Assembly: GCF_023221595.1 (NCBI RefSeq)
Contig: NZ_CP096563.1
Location: 1,904,501 to 1,968,500, forward strand
Source of the DNA: Rhodococcus qingshengii JCM 15477
Lineage (GTDB): Bacteria > Actinomycetota > Actinomycetes > Mycobacteriales > Mycobacteriaceae
Reading direction: 5' to 3'
Length of the DNA stretch: 64,000 nucleotides
The notes below the pieces were generated by a model. The model made no database searches. It was not told the origin of the DNA and was given only the letters and a program-made list of their open reading frames with translations. The translations under genes were made by a program, and so were the position numbers. Positions 9,428 to 17,871 of this stretch are shown here, one piece after another; positions within the stretch are counted from its first letter, which is position 1; each line of letters starts with the position of its first letter.

Positions 9428-9458
9428 GAATCATCCGCGTTTCTCGCACGCAACGTAC

Positions 9459-9472
9459 TTGCAACGTTGCAA
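9459..9472 (+). promoter_or_regulatory. Perfect palindrome TTGCAACGTTGCAA in the thcA promoter region
   Basis: A 14-bp perfect dyad lies about 100 bases before the thcA start. Downstream at 9484-9495 is TGTGAATCACAC, and CCCACC/GGTGGG form a second small dyad (9495-9510). The position between the GAF regulator and its likely target makes it a candidate operator. No binding data are available. Confidence 0.4.
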
Positions 9473-9570
9473 CTCCTAGTGTTGTGAATCACACCCCACC
9501 GGGGGGTGGGATTGCAGTCACCGATTTGGTGGGTGCGCCCAGGAAGAACACGTTTACATAGGAGCTTGCA

Positions 9571-11094
9571 ATGACCGTGTACGCCCGCCCAGGTACCGCC
9601 GACGCGATCATGTCCTTCCAGTCTCGATACGACAACTGGATCGGCAACGAATGGGTTGCTCCGGTCAAGGGTCAGTACTTCGAGAACCCGACACCGGTGA
9701 CCGGACAGAATTTCTGTGATGTGGCTCGTTCCACCGCAGAAGACATCGAACTCGCTCTCGACGCAGCGCACGCAGCAGCTCCGGCCTGGGGCAAGACCTC
9801 GGTCGCCGAGCGCGCGATCATCTTGAACAAGATCGCTGATCGTATGGAGGAGAACCTCGAATCCATCGCACTCGCCGAGTCGTGGGACAACGGCAAGCCG
9901 ATCCGCGAGACCCTCAACGCCGACATTCCGCTCGCCATCGATCACTTCCGATACTTCGCGGGAGCTATTCGCGCACAGGAAGGTTCGCTCTCGGAGATCA
10001 ACTCCGACACCGTGGCGTACCACTTTCACGAGCCGCTCGGCGTAGTCGGCCAGATCATTCCGTGGAACTTCCCGATCCTCATGGCCGTGTGGAAGCTTGC
10101 CCCCGCCCTCGCTGCCGGTAATGCCATCGTGCTCAAGCCTGCCGAGCAGACGCCAGTCTCGATCCTGCACCTCATCGGCATCATCGGTGACCTGCTGCCT
10201 GCCGGTGTTCTCAACATCGTCAACGGCTTCGGCGTCGAGGCCGGAAAGCCGCTCGCGTCCAGCCCGCGTATCAAGAAGATCGCGTTCACCGGTGAGACCA
10301 CCACCGGTCGCCTGATCATGCAGTACGCGTCGCAGAACCTTATCCCCGTCACCCTCGAACTCGGTGGCAAGAGCCCCAACATCTTCTTCTCCGACGTCCT
10401 TGCCTCCAACGACGACTACCAGGACAAGGCACTCGAGGGCTTCACGATGTTCGCCCTCAATCAGGGCGAGGTCTGCACCTGCCCGTCACGTTCGCTGATC
10501 CAGGAAGACATCTTCGACGAGTTCCTGGCGATGGCAGCCATCCGCACCAAGGCTGTGCGCCAAGGGGATCCGCTCGACACCGACACCATGATCGGTGCCC
10601 AGGCCAGCAACGATCAGCTCGAGAAGATCCTCTCGTACATCGAGATCGGCAAGGCCGAAGGCGCCAAGGTCATCACCGGTGGTGAGCGAGCCGAACTCGG
10701 CGGAGACCTGTCCGGCGGTTACTACGTCCAGCCGACGGTGTTCACCGGCAACAACAAGATGCGCATCTTCCAGGAAGAGATCTTCGGACCCGTCGTCTCG
10801 GTCACCTCGTTCAAGGACTACGACGAGGCCATCGAAATCGCCAACGACACGCTCTACGGTTTGGGCGCCGGTGTCTGGTCCCGCGACGGCGGAGTTGCTT
10901 ACCGCGCAGGCCGCGACATCCAAGCCGGTCGCGTCTGGACCAACACGTACCACCAGTACCCGGCACACGCCGCTTTCGGTGGATATAAGCAGTCCGGCAT
11001 CGGCCGCGAGAACCACCTGATGATGCTCTCGCACTACCAGCAGACCAAGAACCTCCTGGTCAGCTACGCCCAGAAGGCTCAGGGCTTCTTCTGA
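9571..11094 (+). CDS. thcA: Aldehyde dehydrogenase ThcA (acetaldehyde-type)
   Basis: A 507-residue NAD(P)-dependent aldehyde dehydrogenase. It strongly resembles ThcA of R. erythropolis, the EPTC-inducible aldehyde dehydrogenase, and the ExaC/AcoD group that oxidises acetaldehyde to acetate. Visible motifs are [13 protein letters not shown] (cofactor strand), [11 protein letters not shown] (catalytic Glu) and [11 protein letters not shown] (catalytic nucleophile Cys302), with [11 protein letters not shown] and [15 protein letters not shown] near the end. The ATG has AGGAG seven bases upstream. It stands alone after a regulated promoter and is followed by a hairpin and a DUF779 gene. With eutBC downstream it would remove the acetaldehyde made from ethanolamine, and with the mycofactocin alcohol dehydrogenase that from ethanol. 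Confidence 0.88.
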   Translation: MTVYARPGTADAIMSFQSRYDNWIGNEWVAPVKGQYFENPTPVTGQNFCDVARSTAEDIELALDAAHAAAPAWGKTSVAERAIILNKIADRMEENLESIALAESWDNGKPIRETLNADIPLAIDHFRYFAGAIRAQEGSLSEINSDTVAYHFHEPLGVVGQIIPWNFPILMAVWKLAPALAAGNAIVLKPAEQTPVSILHLIGIIGDLLPAGVLNIVNGFGVEAGKPLASSPRIKKIAFTGETTTGRLIMQYASQNLIPVTLELGGKSPNIFFSDVLASNDDYQDKALEGFTMFALNQGEVCTCPSRSLIQEDIFDEFLAMAAIRTKAVRQGDPLDTDTMIGAQASNDQLEKILSYIEIGKAEGAKVITGGERAELGGDLSGGYYVQPTVFTGNNKMRIFQEEIFGPVVSVTSFKDYDEAIEIANDTLYGLGAGVWSRDGGVAYRAGRDIQAGRVWTNTYHQYPAHAAFGGYKQSGIGRENHLMMLSHYQQTKNLLVSYAQKAQGFF

Positions 11095-11100
11095 TCTACC

Positions 11101-11138
11101 CACCGGCACCCGTGAGCCCCTCGCTGCGGGTGCCGGTG
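11101..11138 (+). terminator. Hairpin after thcA
   Basis: A 12-bp perfect stem (CACCGGCACCCG with CGGGTGCCGGTG) with a 14-base loop directly follows the thcA stop. There is no T-run, so it may attenuate rather than end transcription into the DUF779 gene. Confidence 0.5.
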
Positions 11139-11185
11139 AGCAAGACTGCAACACGCGAAACCTGCACAAACACACGGAGGTTGGA

Positions 11186-11746
11186 ATGAGCGCCACGGAC
11201 ACACCCGATACCGGCGCCGTTCCACCCCGGTTGGTGACCACCGCTGGGGCGGCTGACCTCCTGCGCCGCCTCAGCGGGACTCACGGCGAACTGATGATGC
11301 ATCAATCCGGCGGATGCTGCGACGGCTCGGCCCCGATGTGTTATCCCTCAGGCGAATTCATCGTCGGGGACCGTGACGTACTACTCGGAATCGTCGATCT
11401 CCGACTTGCTGTCGGAGAGACTCCCGAAGATCTTCCCACCGGAACCGACGCTGTACAGGTCTGGATTTCCGGATCACAGTTCGAAGCCTGGAAGCACACC
11501 CAGTTGGTACTGGACGTCGTGCCCGGCCGCGGCAGTGGATTCAGCCTGGAGTCTCCTGAAGGATTCAGATTCCTCAGTCGAGCAAGGGCATTCACACCGG
11601 ACGAAAACGAAGCACTCGGCGCGTCGAGCATTCTCGTGGGCGCTGATTGGGAAGCGGGCGTGCGTCCTTTGCCCCCGACGGTTCCCCAGGTGGTCGCCGA
11701 GGCCGTCGACGCCTGCCCGGTGCCGGGCGCGGCCGCCCGATCCTGA
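11186..11746 (+). CDS. DUF779 domain protein
   Basis: A 186-residue protein with the DUF779 signature: LRRLSGTHGELMMHQSGGCCDGSAPMCYPSGEF (residues about 29-61), rich in cysteines (GGCCDGS, PMCYP) that could bind metal, followed by DVLLGIVDL and VQVWISGSQFEAW. The function of DUF779 is not known, but it is frequently encoded next to ExaC/AcoD-type aldehyde dehydrogenases, as here. ATG has GGAGG eight bases upstream. The last 40 residues are outside the conserved core and include a second pair of residues of unknown role. The link with aldehyde metabolism is by association only. Confidence 0.8.
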   Translation: MSATDTPDTGAVPPRLVTTAGAADLLRRLSGTHGELMMHQSGGCCDGSAPMCYPSGEFIVGDRDVLLGIVDLRLAVGETPEDLPTGTDAVQVWISGSQFEAWKHTQLVLDVVPGRGSGFSLESPEGFRFLSRARAFTPDENEALGASSILVGADWEAGVRPLPPTVPQVVAEAVDACPVPGAAARS

Positions 11747-11917
11747 GAACGGCAGCCTGAAGAAGATCTGAACAGACTCGGGGCCGCTCACATGACAGCC
11801 AGTTAACAGCACGGTCATCTCCAGGCGACCTTCTCCGTACATCGCCCACATACCGTTCATTTCACGCGACGCATCCACCGTGCGTCGTCTCATTCTTGAC
11901 CGATTCAGAGGATGGAC

Positions 11918-13384
11918 ATGTCTCTTTCCGACCACGCAACCGGCAAAAACGCCGGTGCCGCGGGTGCACACCACGACGGCGCAGACTTCCATGCGGAAGA
12001 CAATTCGTATCTGGAGAAACGAACACTCCGAAAGGGAACAGCAGGGTGGGTGCTGCTTGCGGGGTTGGGTGTCAGCTATGTGATTTCCGGTGACTACGCC
12101 GGCTGGAACAACGGTCTGGCCGAAGGTGGTTTCGGTGGCCTTCTCATCGCGGCCGTCGTCATCGCGGGTATGTACCTGGCGATGGTGCTCGGTATGGCCG
12201 AGATGTCGTCGGCACTTCCTGCCGCTGGTGGTGGATACACGTTTGCCAGACGGGCCATGGGGCCCTGGGGCGGATTTGCCACCGGCACAGCAATTCTCAT
12301 CGAGTACTCGATAGCACCCGCAGCGATCGCGACCTTCATCGGTGCGTACGTCGAGTCCCTGAACCTGTTCGGGATCACCGACGGCTGGTGGGTGTACCTC
12401 GCGGTGTACGCGATCTTCATCGGCATTCACCTCACCGGCGCCGGTGAGGCACTCAAGGCGATGTTCATCATCACCGCCATTGCACTCGTCGGCCTGGTCG
12501 TGTTCGCGGTTTCGGCTGTCGGCCTTTTCGATTCGTCCAACCTCACCGATATCGCCGTCGACACCAGCGCAGTCGGATCGTCGTCGTTCCTGCCATTCGG
12601 TCTGCTCGGAATCTGGGCCGCCGTGCCCTTCGCGATCTGGTTCTTCCTTGCGGTCGAAGGTGTACCGCTGGCCGCCGAGGAAGCACGTGAGCCGGAGAAG
12701 AACGTCCCCCGCGGCATCATCATCAGCATGTTGATCCTGATCGTCACAGGCGCAACGGTTCTCTTCCTCGCCACCGGTGCGCTCGGCGCAGACGCCCTGT
12801 CCACCTCCGGAAATCCGCTCGTCGAGGCTCTGGGGGACAGCGGAGCGGCAAAGGCCGTCAACTACATCGGACTTGCCGGTCTGGTCGCGAGCTTCTTCTC
12901 GATCATGTACGCCTACTCACGCCAGACGTTTGCGCTCTCCCGCGCCGGCTACCTGCCGAAGAACCTGTCGGTGACCAACAAGCGCAAGGCCCCCACTCTC
13001 GCGCTCGTCGTACCCGGAATCATCGGCTTCGCGCTCTCACTCACCGGTGAAGGTGCAATGTTGCTCAACATGGCGGTGTTCGGCGCGGCAGTAAGCTACG
13101 TCCTGATGATGGTGAGTCACATCGTTCTTCGTAAGCGTGAGCCGAACATGCCGCGCCCGTACCGCACGCCCGGCGGTATCGCCACCACCTCGTTTGCGCT
13201 CGTGATCGCGGCAGTGTCGGTGGTGGCCACCTTCCTGGTCGATCCCGTTGCGGCATTGCTGACGTTGGTTGCCTTCGGAGTTCTCATGGCGTACTTCGGT
13301 CTCTACAGTCGCCACCACCTTGTTGCCAACTCGCCGGACGAGGAGTTTGCTGTACTTGCACAGGCGGAAGAAGAATTGGGATGA
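11918..13384 (+). CDS. eat: Ethanolamine permease
   Basis: An APC-family amino acid/amine permease of 488 residues with about 12 membrane segments. The core begins with WVLLAGLGVSYVISGDYAGWNNGL, matching the ethanolamine permease subfamily, and continues with MYLAMVLGMAEMSSALPAAGGGYTFARRAMGPWGG, the conserved APC first repeat. FSIMYAYSRQTFALSRAGYLPKNLS is the loop typical of the family. The ATG at 11918 is preferred over the in-frame ATG at 11912 because AGAGGA lies five bases before it. The N-terminal 40 residues are hydrophilic and cytoplasmic. The stop overlaps the eutB start (ATGA), and uptake plus EutBC forms a minimal ethanolamine pathway. Confidence 0.88.
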   Translation: MSLSDHATGKNAGAAGAHHDGADFHAEDNSYLEKRTLRKGTAGWVLLAGLGVSYVISGDYAGWNNGLAEGGFGGLLIAAVVIAGMYLAMVLGMAEMSSALPAAGGGYTFARRAMGPWGGFATGTAILIEYSIAPAAIATFIGAYVESLNLFGITDGWWVYLAVYAIFIGIHLTGAGEALKAMFIITAIALVGLVVFAVSAVGLFDSSNLTDIAVDTSAVGSSSFLPFGLLGIWAAVPFAIWFFLAVEGVPLAAEEAREPEKNVPRGIIISMLILIVTGATVLFLATGALGADALSTSGNPLVEALGDSGAAKAVNYIGLAGLVASFFSIMYAYSRQTFALSRAGYLPKNLSVTNKRKAPTLALVVPGIIGFALSLTGEGAMLLNMAVFGAAVSYVLMMVSHIVLRKREPNMPRPYRTPGGIATTSFALVIAAVSVVATFLVDPVAALLTLVAFGVLMAYFGLYSRHHLVANSPDEEFAVLAQAEEELG

Positions 13385-14805
13385 GTCGCGGGATGGCCAA
13401 GTATCACCAGCAGGTATCCGGAACCAACTACTCGTTCGACGGTCTCGTCGATCTGATGGCAAAAGCGACACCACTGCGGTCGGGTGATGAACTAGCCGGT
13501 TGTGCGGCAAGCTCCGACGCCGAACGTGCTGCTGCTCAATGGGTTCTGGCTGATCTTCCGTTGACGGTGTTCCTCGAAGATCTGGTGGTTCAGTACGAGG
13601 ACGACGAGGTAACCAGGCTCATCATCGACAGCCACGATCGCCTGGCCTTTGCGCCGGTGGCACACCTGACTGTCGGCGGACTACGAGACTGGTTGCTCGA
13701 GACCGCGTCGGCGCCGGAAGCTTCCGCACGGTTGTCCGCCGTAAGTCCCGGGCTCACCCCCGAGATGGTTGCGGCGGTCAGCAAGATCATGCGCAATCAG
13801 GACCTGATCGCCGTCGCGAAGGCCATCACCGTGACCGCGGGGTTCCGTACGACCATCGGACTGCCCGGCCGGCTGAGCACCCGACTCCAGCCAAACCACC
13901 CGACAGACGATCCACGCGGCATCGCGGCGGCCACATTGGACGGTCTCCTGATGGGATGTGGCGACGCCGTCATCGGTATCAACCCCGCGACGGATTCACC
14001 CCAGGCCACCTCGGATCTGCTCCACCTGCTCGACGACATCCGTCAGCGATTCGAGATCCCGACTCAGTCGTGCGTGCTCTCGCACGTGACCACCACGATC
14101 GGACTGATCGAATCGGGGGTGCCGGTCGATCTCGTCTTCCAGTCGATTGCCGGTACCGAAGGCGCCAATTCCGGTTTCGGAGTGAACATTCCGCTCCTGC
14201 GTGAGGGCAACGAGGCCGGGCGCTCCTTGAACCGCGGAACGGTCGGCAACAACGTCATGTACCTGGAGACGGGGCAGGGGTCCGCCCTCAGCTCAGGTGC
14301 CCACTACGGCACCGGCGGAGCCCCGGTCGATCAGCAGACACTCGAGACCAGGGCATACGCAGTGGCACGTGATCTCGAACCGCTGCTGGTCAACACCGTG
14401 GTCGGCTTCATCGGTCCCGAGTATCTCTACGACGGCAAGCAGATCATTCGCGCGGGCTTGGAGGATCACTTCTGCGGAAAACTCCTCGGGCTGCCGATGG
14501 GAGTGGACGTCTGCTACACCAACCACGCCGAAGCCGATCAAGACGACATGGACAACCTGCTCACCTTGCTGGGCGTCGCCGGCGCGGCGTTCGTGATCGC
14601 GGTGCCCGGCGCCGACGACGTGATGCTCGGCTATCAAAGTCTGGCGTTCCACGACGCGCTGTATGTGCGTAAGGTTCTCGGTTTGCAGCCCGCCCCGGAG
14701 TTCGAGACCTGGCTCCACAACTTGGGGATGACCGACGCAAACGGTCGGGTTCTTCCGATCGATGCCGAAATGTCGCCGTTGCGGGCTTTGACGGTGAACT
14801 CATGA
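13381..14805 (+). CDS. eutB: Ethanolamine ammonia-lyase large subunit EutB
   Basis: The 474-residue catalytic subunit of adenosylcobalamin-dependent ethanolamine ammonia-lyase, which splits ethanolamine to acetaldehyde and ammonia. The protein covers the whole family length and shows the TIM-barrel segments FRTTIGLPGRLSTRLQPNHPTDD, GDAVIGINPATDSPQAT, SCVLSHVTTTIGLIESGVPVDLVFQSIAGTEGANSGFGVN and FLIGPEYLYDG-like VGFIGPEYLYDGKQI. It overlaps the permease upstream and eutC downstream by four bases each, so the three proteins are coupled. Cobalamin must be made or imported elsewhere; I saw no B12 riboswitch before the operon, and no EutA reactivase gene in the window. Confidence 0.93.
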   Translation: MSRGMAKYHQQVSGTNYSFDGLVDLMAKATPLRSGDELAGCAASSDAERAAAQWVLADLPLTVFLEDLVVQYEDDEVTRLIIDSHDRLAFAPVAHLTVGGLRDWLLETASAPEASARLSAVSPGLTPEMVAAVSKIMRNQDLIAVAKAITVTAGFRTTIGLPGRLSTRLQPNHPTDDPRGIAAATLDGLLMGCGDAVIGINPATDSPQATSDLLHLLDDIRQRFEIPTQSCVLSHVTTTIGLIESGVPVDLVFQSIAGTEGANSGFGVNIPLLREGNEAGRSLNRGTVGNNVMYLETGQGSALSSGAHYGTGGAPVDQQTLETRAYAVARDLEPLLVNTVVGFIGPEYLYDGKQIIRAGLEDHFCGKLLGLPMGVDVCYTNHAEADQDDMDNLLTLLGVAGAAFVIAVPGADDVMLGYQSLAFHDALYVRKVLGLQPAPEFETWLHNLGMTDANGRVLPIDAEMSPLRALTVNS

Positions 14806-15575
14806 CCGAAGATCAGGCACCGATCCTCGATTTCTGGGGTCCACTGCGCAAGACCACACAATCGCGTATCGGGCTGGGGCGTGCCGGAGATTCGTTGCCC
14901 ACCAAGCGGGTTCTCGAATTCAAGGCAGCTCACGCCGCAGCCCGCGACGCGGTCCACGAGCCACTCGACTCCGAGACGCTTGCCAGTCGGGTCGAAGGGG
15001 TTGGCATCGGGGCGCCGGTGGTGGTCGCGAGCAGCGTCTCCACCCGCAGTGAGTATCTCCGGAGACCCGACCTGGGGCGCCAACCGGCTGACCTGGGTGC
15101 GATCGCGAGTTCCGACAAGGAAATCGGGTTCATCCTCGCCGACGGACTCTCGCCGCGAGCACTGATGGACCACGGCGAGCAATTACTGTCCGCGTTGGTC
15201 ACGGTGTTGGGGGAGCGGTACTCGATCGCGCCGCCCGTGATCGCCACGAATGCCCGTGTGGCACTGGGTGATCACATCGCTGCCGCGATGGGAGTGCAGA
15301 CGGCGATCGTCCTGATCGGCGAACGTCCAGGGCTCTCCGTTGCGGACAGTGTCGGGATCTATCTGACTCACCTTCCCCGCGTCGGTCGTACCGACGCGGA
15401 TCGAAACTGCATTTCCAATGTCCACCCACCCGAGGGACTCGGATACGAGCAGGCTGCTCGTGTCGTCCTGGGATTGGTGACGGGAGCGCGCCAGTTGGGC
15501 CGCTCCGGCGTCGACCTCAAGGACACCTCTCGCGCCGACGCCGTTGCGTCGGGAGAAGTGCTGACGCTCGATTAA
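14802..15575 (+). CDS. eutC: Ethanolamine ammonia-lyase small subunit EutC
   Basis: The 257-residue small subunit that forms the cobalamin-binding part of ethanolamine ammonia-lyase with EutB. Conserved stretches include TQSRIGLGRAGDSLPTKRVLEFKAAHAAARDAVH at the N-terminus, DGLSPRALMDHGEQLL, GDHIAAAMGVQTAIVLIGERPGLSVADSVGIYLTH and RNCISNVHPPEGLGYEQAA near the C-terminus. ATGA overlap with eutB. The N-terminal extension used for targeting into microcompartments in enteric bacteria is short or absent, in keeping with the lack of shell genes. A perfect palindrome ends the operon. Confidence 0.93.
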   Translation: MTEDQAPILDFWGPLRKTTQSRIGLGRAGDSLPTKRVLEFKAAHAAARDAVHEPLDSETLASRVEGVGIGAPVVVASSVSTRSEYLRRPDLGRQPADLGAIASSDKEIGFILADGLSPRALMDHGEQLLSALVTVLGERYSIAPPVIATNARVALGDHIAAAMGVQTAIVLIGERPGLSVADSVGIYLTHLPRVGRTDADRNCISNVHPPEGLGYEQAARVVLGLVTGARQLGRSGVDLKDTSRADAVASGEVLTLD

Positions 15576-15586
15576 TTGACAACTGC

Positions 15587-15622
15587 ACGGCATACCCGGG
15601 TCGATCGACCCGGGTATGCCGT
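15587..15622 (+). terminator. Palindromic terminator after eutC
   Basis: A 36-bp perfect palindrome with 18-base arms (left arm starts ACGGCATACCCGGG) lies 11 bases after the eutC stop. It lacks a T-run on the plus strand. It most likely ends the ethanolamine operon. Confidence 0.6.
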
Positions 15623-15655
15623 CGTACCCGAATCACGACGAAAACGAGGGAATCG

Positions 15656-16954
15656 ATGTTCCGTTCGCTGCATTCCCGCGCCCTGTGCGCGTTGGCGGTA
15701 GGTAGTGTCCTGTTGAGTGCAACTGCATGTAGTTCGGCCGAGAGTGCCCCGAAAGAAGATGTGGCGCAAAGGGGTTCATCCTGTGCTGCGTTGGATCCCA
15801 GTCTTGCGTGGTACGGCGACAACCGTGTGACGTTGGATGCCATGATGACGGAGTTCGGAACGTGTGGAGCTGCAGGTGATGTCGATGACGGAGCTCCGTT
15901 GGCGCTCTTCGACTGGGACAACACAGTTGTCAAGAACGACATCGGAAGCGCCACCGCATTCTGGATGATCAAGAACAACAAGGTGTTACAGCCTGCCGGA
16001 GGGGACTGGGCAACCACCAGCCGCTTCATGACGCCAGCCGGCGCTGCCGCACTTTCCGCCGCGTGCGGCTCCGAGACCGCGCCGGGGCAACCGTTGGCAA
16101 CCAGCACCGACTTGGACTGCGCGGACGAGATCGTTGCGGTACTCGAAGAGAAGACTCGCGACGGGCAGGCCGCATTCGACGGTTACGATCACCGCCGGAC
16201 AAAAGCCGCATACGCGTGGGCCGTGCAGTTGATGGCAGGGCACACCGAGGACGAGATCACCGAGTACGCTCGCGCAGCCCGTGCCGAGAATCTCGCTGCT
16301 GCAGAAGGATCCGATCAGACCGTCGGTACGACGGAAGTCGACGGCTCGGTGCGGTACTACGCGCAAATCGAAGATTTGGTGAAATCCCTCGGCGCTCATG
16401 GATTCGACGTGCGGATCATCTCCGCGTCGGCCGAACCGGTCGTTCGAGTCTGGGCGGAACAGCTGGGATTGGACGCCGATCACGTGATGGGAGTTCGGCC
16501 CATCGTCGAGGGCGGGGTTCTCACCGGGCGCCTGCGTGGGTGTGGTGGCGTTGCGGACGGCGACGACTCTGTCATTCCGTACATCGACGGCAAACGGTGC
16601 CAGGTCAACGAGGTTGTCTACGGGGTTCAAGGGCCTACGGCGTTCGAGCAGTTGGCCGCCGATCGACGTCAGGTATTTGCTGCCGGTGATTCTGTCACCG
16701 ACGTGACGTTCCTCGGAGATGCGACCGGCGCGCGCCTGGTGATCAACCGCAACAATCCCGAACTGATGTGCAATGCCTACGACAACAGTGACGGGAAATG
16801 GCTGGTCAACCCCATGTTCATCGAACCGAAGTCCCGGGCGGACGCTCCCTATCGCTGCTCGACCGATGCTTACACCGACGCGGCCGGGGCAAAAGGTGCC
16901 GTGACTCGCGCAGACGGCAGCGTGATCCCCGATCAGGCCGATACCGTCGCGTGA
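15656..16954 (+). CDS. Predicted HAD-family phosphatase lipoprotein
   Basis: A 432-residue predicted exported protein. The N-terminus has basic residues, a hydrophobic stretch and a lipobox-like LLSATAC with Cys25 as the likely lipidated residue. HAD motif I is FDWDNTVV (nucleophile Asp86, acid Asp88); the C-terminal motif AAGDSVTDVTFLGD supplies the metal-binding aspartates; IISASAEPVVRVWAEQLG resembles motif II of phosphoserine-phosphatase-like HADs. It is therefore probably a surface phosphatase, but the substrate is unknown. ATG has GAGGGAA upstream. It follows the eut terminator and is probably a separate transcript. Confidence 0.75.
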   Translation: MFRSLHSRALCALAVGSVLLSATACSSAESAPKEDVAQRGSSCAALDPSLAWYGDNRVTLDAMMTEFGTCGAAGDVDDGAPLALFDWDNTVVKNDIGSATAFWMIKNNKVLQPAGGDWATTSRFMTPAGAAALSAACGSETAPGQPLATSTDLDCADEIVAVLEEKTRDGQAAFDGYDHRRTKAAYAWAVQLMAGHTEDEITEYARAARAENLAAAEGSDQTVGTTEVDGSVRYYAQIEDLVKSLGAHGFDVRIISASAEPVVRVWAEQLGLDADHVMGVRPIVEGGVLTGRLRGCGGVADGDDSVIPYIDGKRCQVNEVVYGVQGPTAFEQLAADRRQVFAAGDSVTDVTFLGDATGARLVINRNNPELMCNAYDNSDGKWLVNPMFIEPKSRADAPYRCSTDAYTDAAGAKGAVTRADGSVIPDQADTVA

Positions 16955-17096
16955 CGGTCGACTTGTCGCGGTGACTTCACAACGATCGATCGGGGTGTGA
17001 TCTGATTCTGTCGAGCCCTTTGTCGGGCTGCGGAAACCCACGGGTGTCCGCTGTGATGCTGGAGCCGCAGAGGCGGCACGTGAGTAGGAGAAATCG

Positions 17097-17636
17097 ATGG
17101 CCTTCGCTGGCAATGTGGACGAGTTGGCACTGCTCCAGGCAGTACGTCTCAAGGAGCGGGTCGGAGCGGTCGTCCTGGCCGAGCACCTGGGCGTCAGCTC
17201 GGCTTCCGGTCAAGCTGCGTACGACGCACTTGTCGCGCAGGGCAAAGCGGTCGAAGCGGAAAACGCCATCAGCCTGACCGAGAAAGGTTTGGCAGAACTC
17301 GAAGATCAGTTGGACGCCGAGCGCGTCTCGATCGACGAGGACTCCATCGGTGAGGTGTACGAGGCGTTCCTTCCCTTGGACGAGGAGTTCGCCGCGCTCA
17401 TCGACGACGCAGATGCGGATTCCCTTGCAGAGTTGGATCGCCGGGCTGCAAACCTGTTCGACGATCTGTCGGCATTCGTTCCGCGGTTGTCTCGTTACCA
17501 GGATCTCTTCTCGGATGCTCTCGCGAAAGTGCAAGCGGGGGAGTCCAAGTGGATTTCCGAACCGATCATCGACTCCTACGCCACGGTGTGGGGCGAGATC
17601 CGTCAGGAACTGTTCGGGGCTGCCGGTAAGGCTTGA
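17097..17636 (+). CDS. Small winged-helix-like protein of unknown function
   Basis: This 179-residue protein has no name I recognise. Residues 5-65 look like a winged-helix domain (ELALLQAVRLKERVGAVVLAEHLGVSSASGQAAYDALVAQGKAVEAEN, then ISLTEKGLAEL), similar to MarR/DtxR-like DNA-binding folds. The rest is acidic and predicted helical (YEAFLPLDEEFAALIDDADADSLAELDRRAANLFDDLSAFVPRLSRYQDLF), suggesting a dimerisation or sensing part. A good AGGAGA lies before the ATG. The 142-base leader contains an AGCCC/GGGCT hairpin. It may be a regulator of the neighbouring transporter, but nothing proves this. Confidence 0.65.
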   Translation: MAFAGNVDELALLQAVRLKERVGAVVLAEHLGVSSASGQAAYDALVAQGKAVEAENAISLTEKGLAELEDQLDAERVSIDEDSIGEVYEAFLPLDEEFAALIDDADADSLAELDRRAANLFDDLSAFVPRLSRYQDLFSDALAKVQAGESKWISEPIIDSYATVWGEIRQELFGAAGKA

Positions 17637-17670
17637 TCCGTAGCGTTGCACCGTGACGCCGTTTCTCGAG

Positions 17671-17704
17671 GGCCGTCCGATTCGTGAGAACGAATCGGAC
17701 GGCC
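17671..17704 (+). terminator. Hairpin terminator
   Basis: A 15-bp perfect stem starting GGCCGTCCGATTCG with a 4-base GAGA loop, 34 bases after the stop of the winged-helix-like gene. No T-run follows. Confidence 0.6.
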
Positions 17705-17767
17705 TGCGGCATGTCGAGGGTCGTGAAACTCGTTACCATTGCATACAAGTGGTGACCGAGATCACTC

Positions 17768-17787
17768 CTACCCCCTTTCGGGGGTAG
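17768..17787 (+). promoter_or_regulatory. GC-rich hairpin in the leader of the MHS transporter gene
   Basis: An 8-bp perfect stem (CTACCCCC with GGGGGTAG) closed by a TTTC tetraloop lies 84 bases before the transporter start. It could be an operator or an RNA control element; there is no T-run, so a terminator is less likely. Confidence 0.35.
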
Positions 17788-17871
17788 TGCGGGGGTGAGC
17801 CACATCACTACCTTTCTTCCTATCGACGGTGATGCCCACAGGGCGACACCACGGGACCACGGAGGAATCGA

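Noticed and set aside
11747..11917. Cobalamin riboswitch before the ethanolamine genes
   Set aside because: I looked for the B12-box pattern and found no convincing match in this leader or in the one before thcA.
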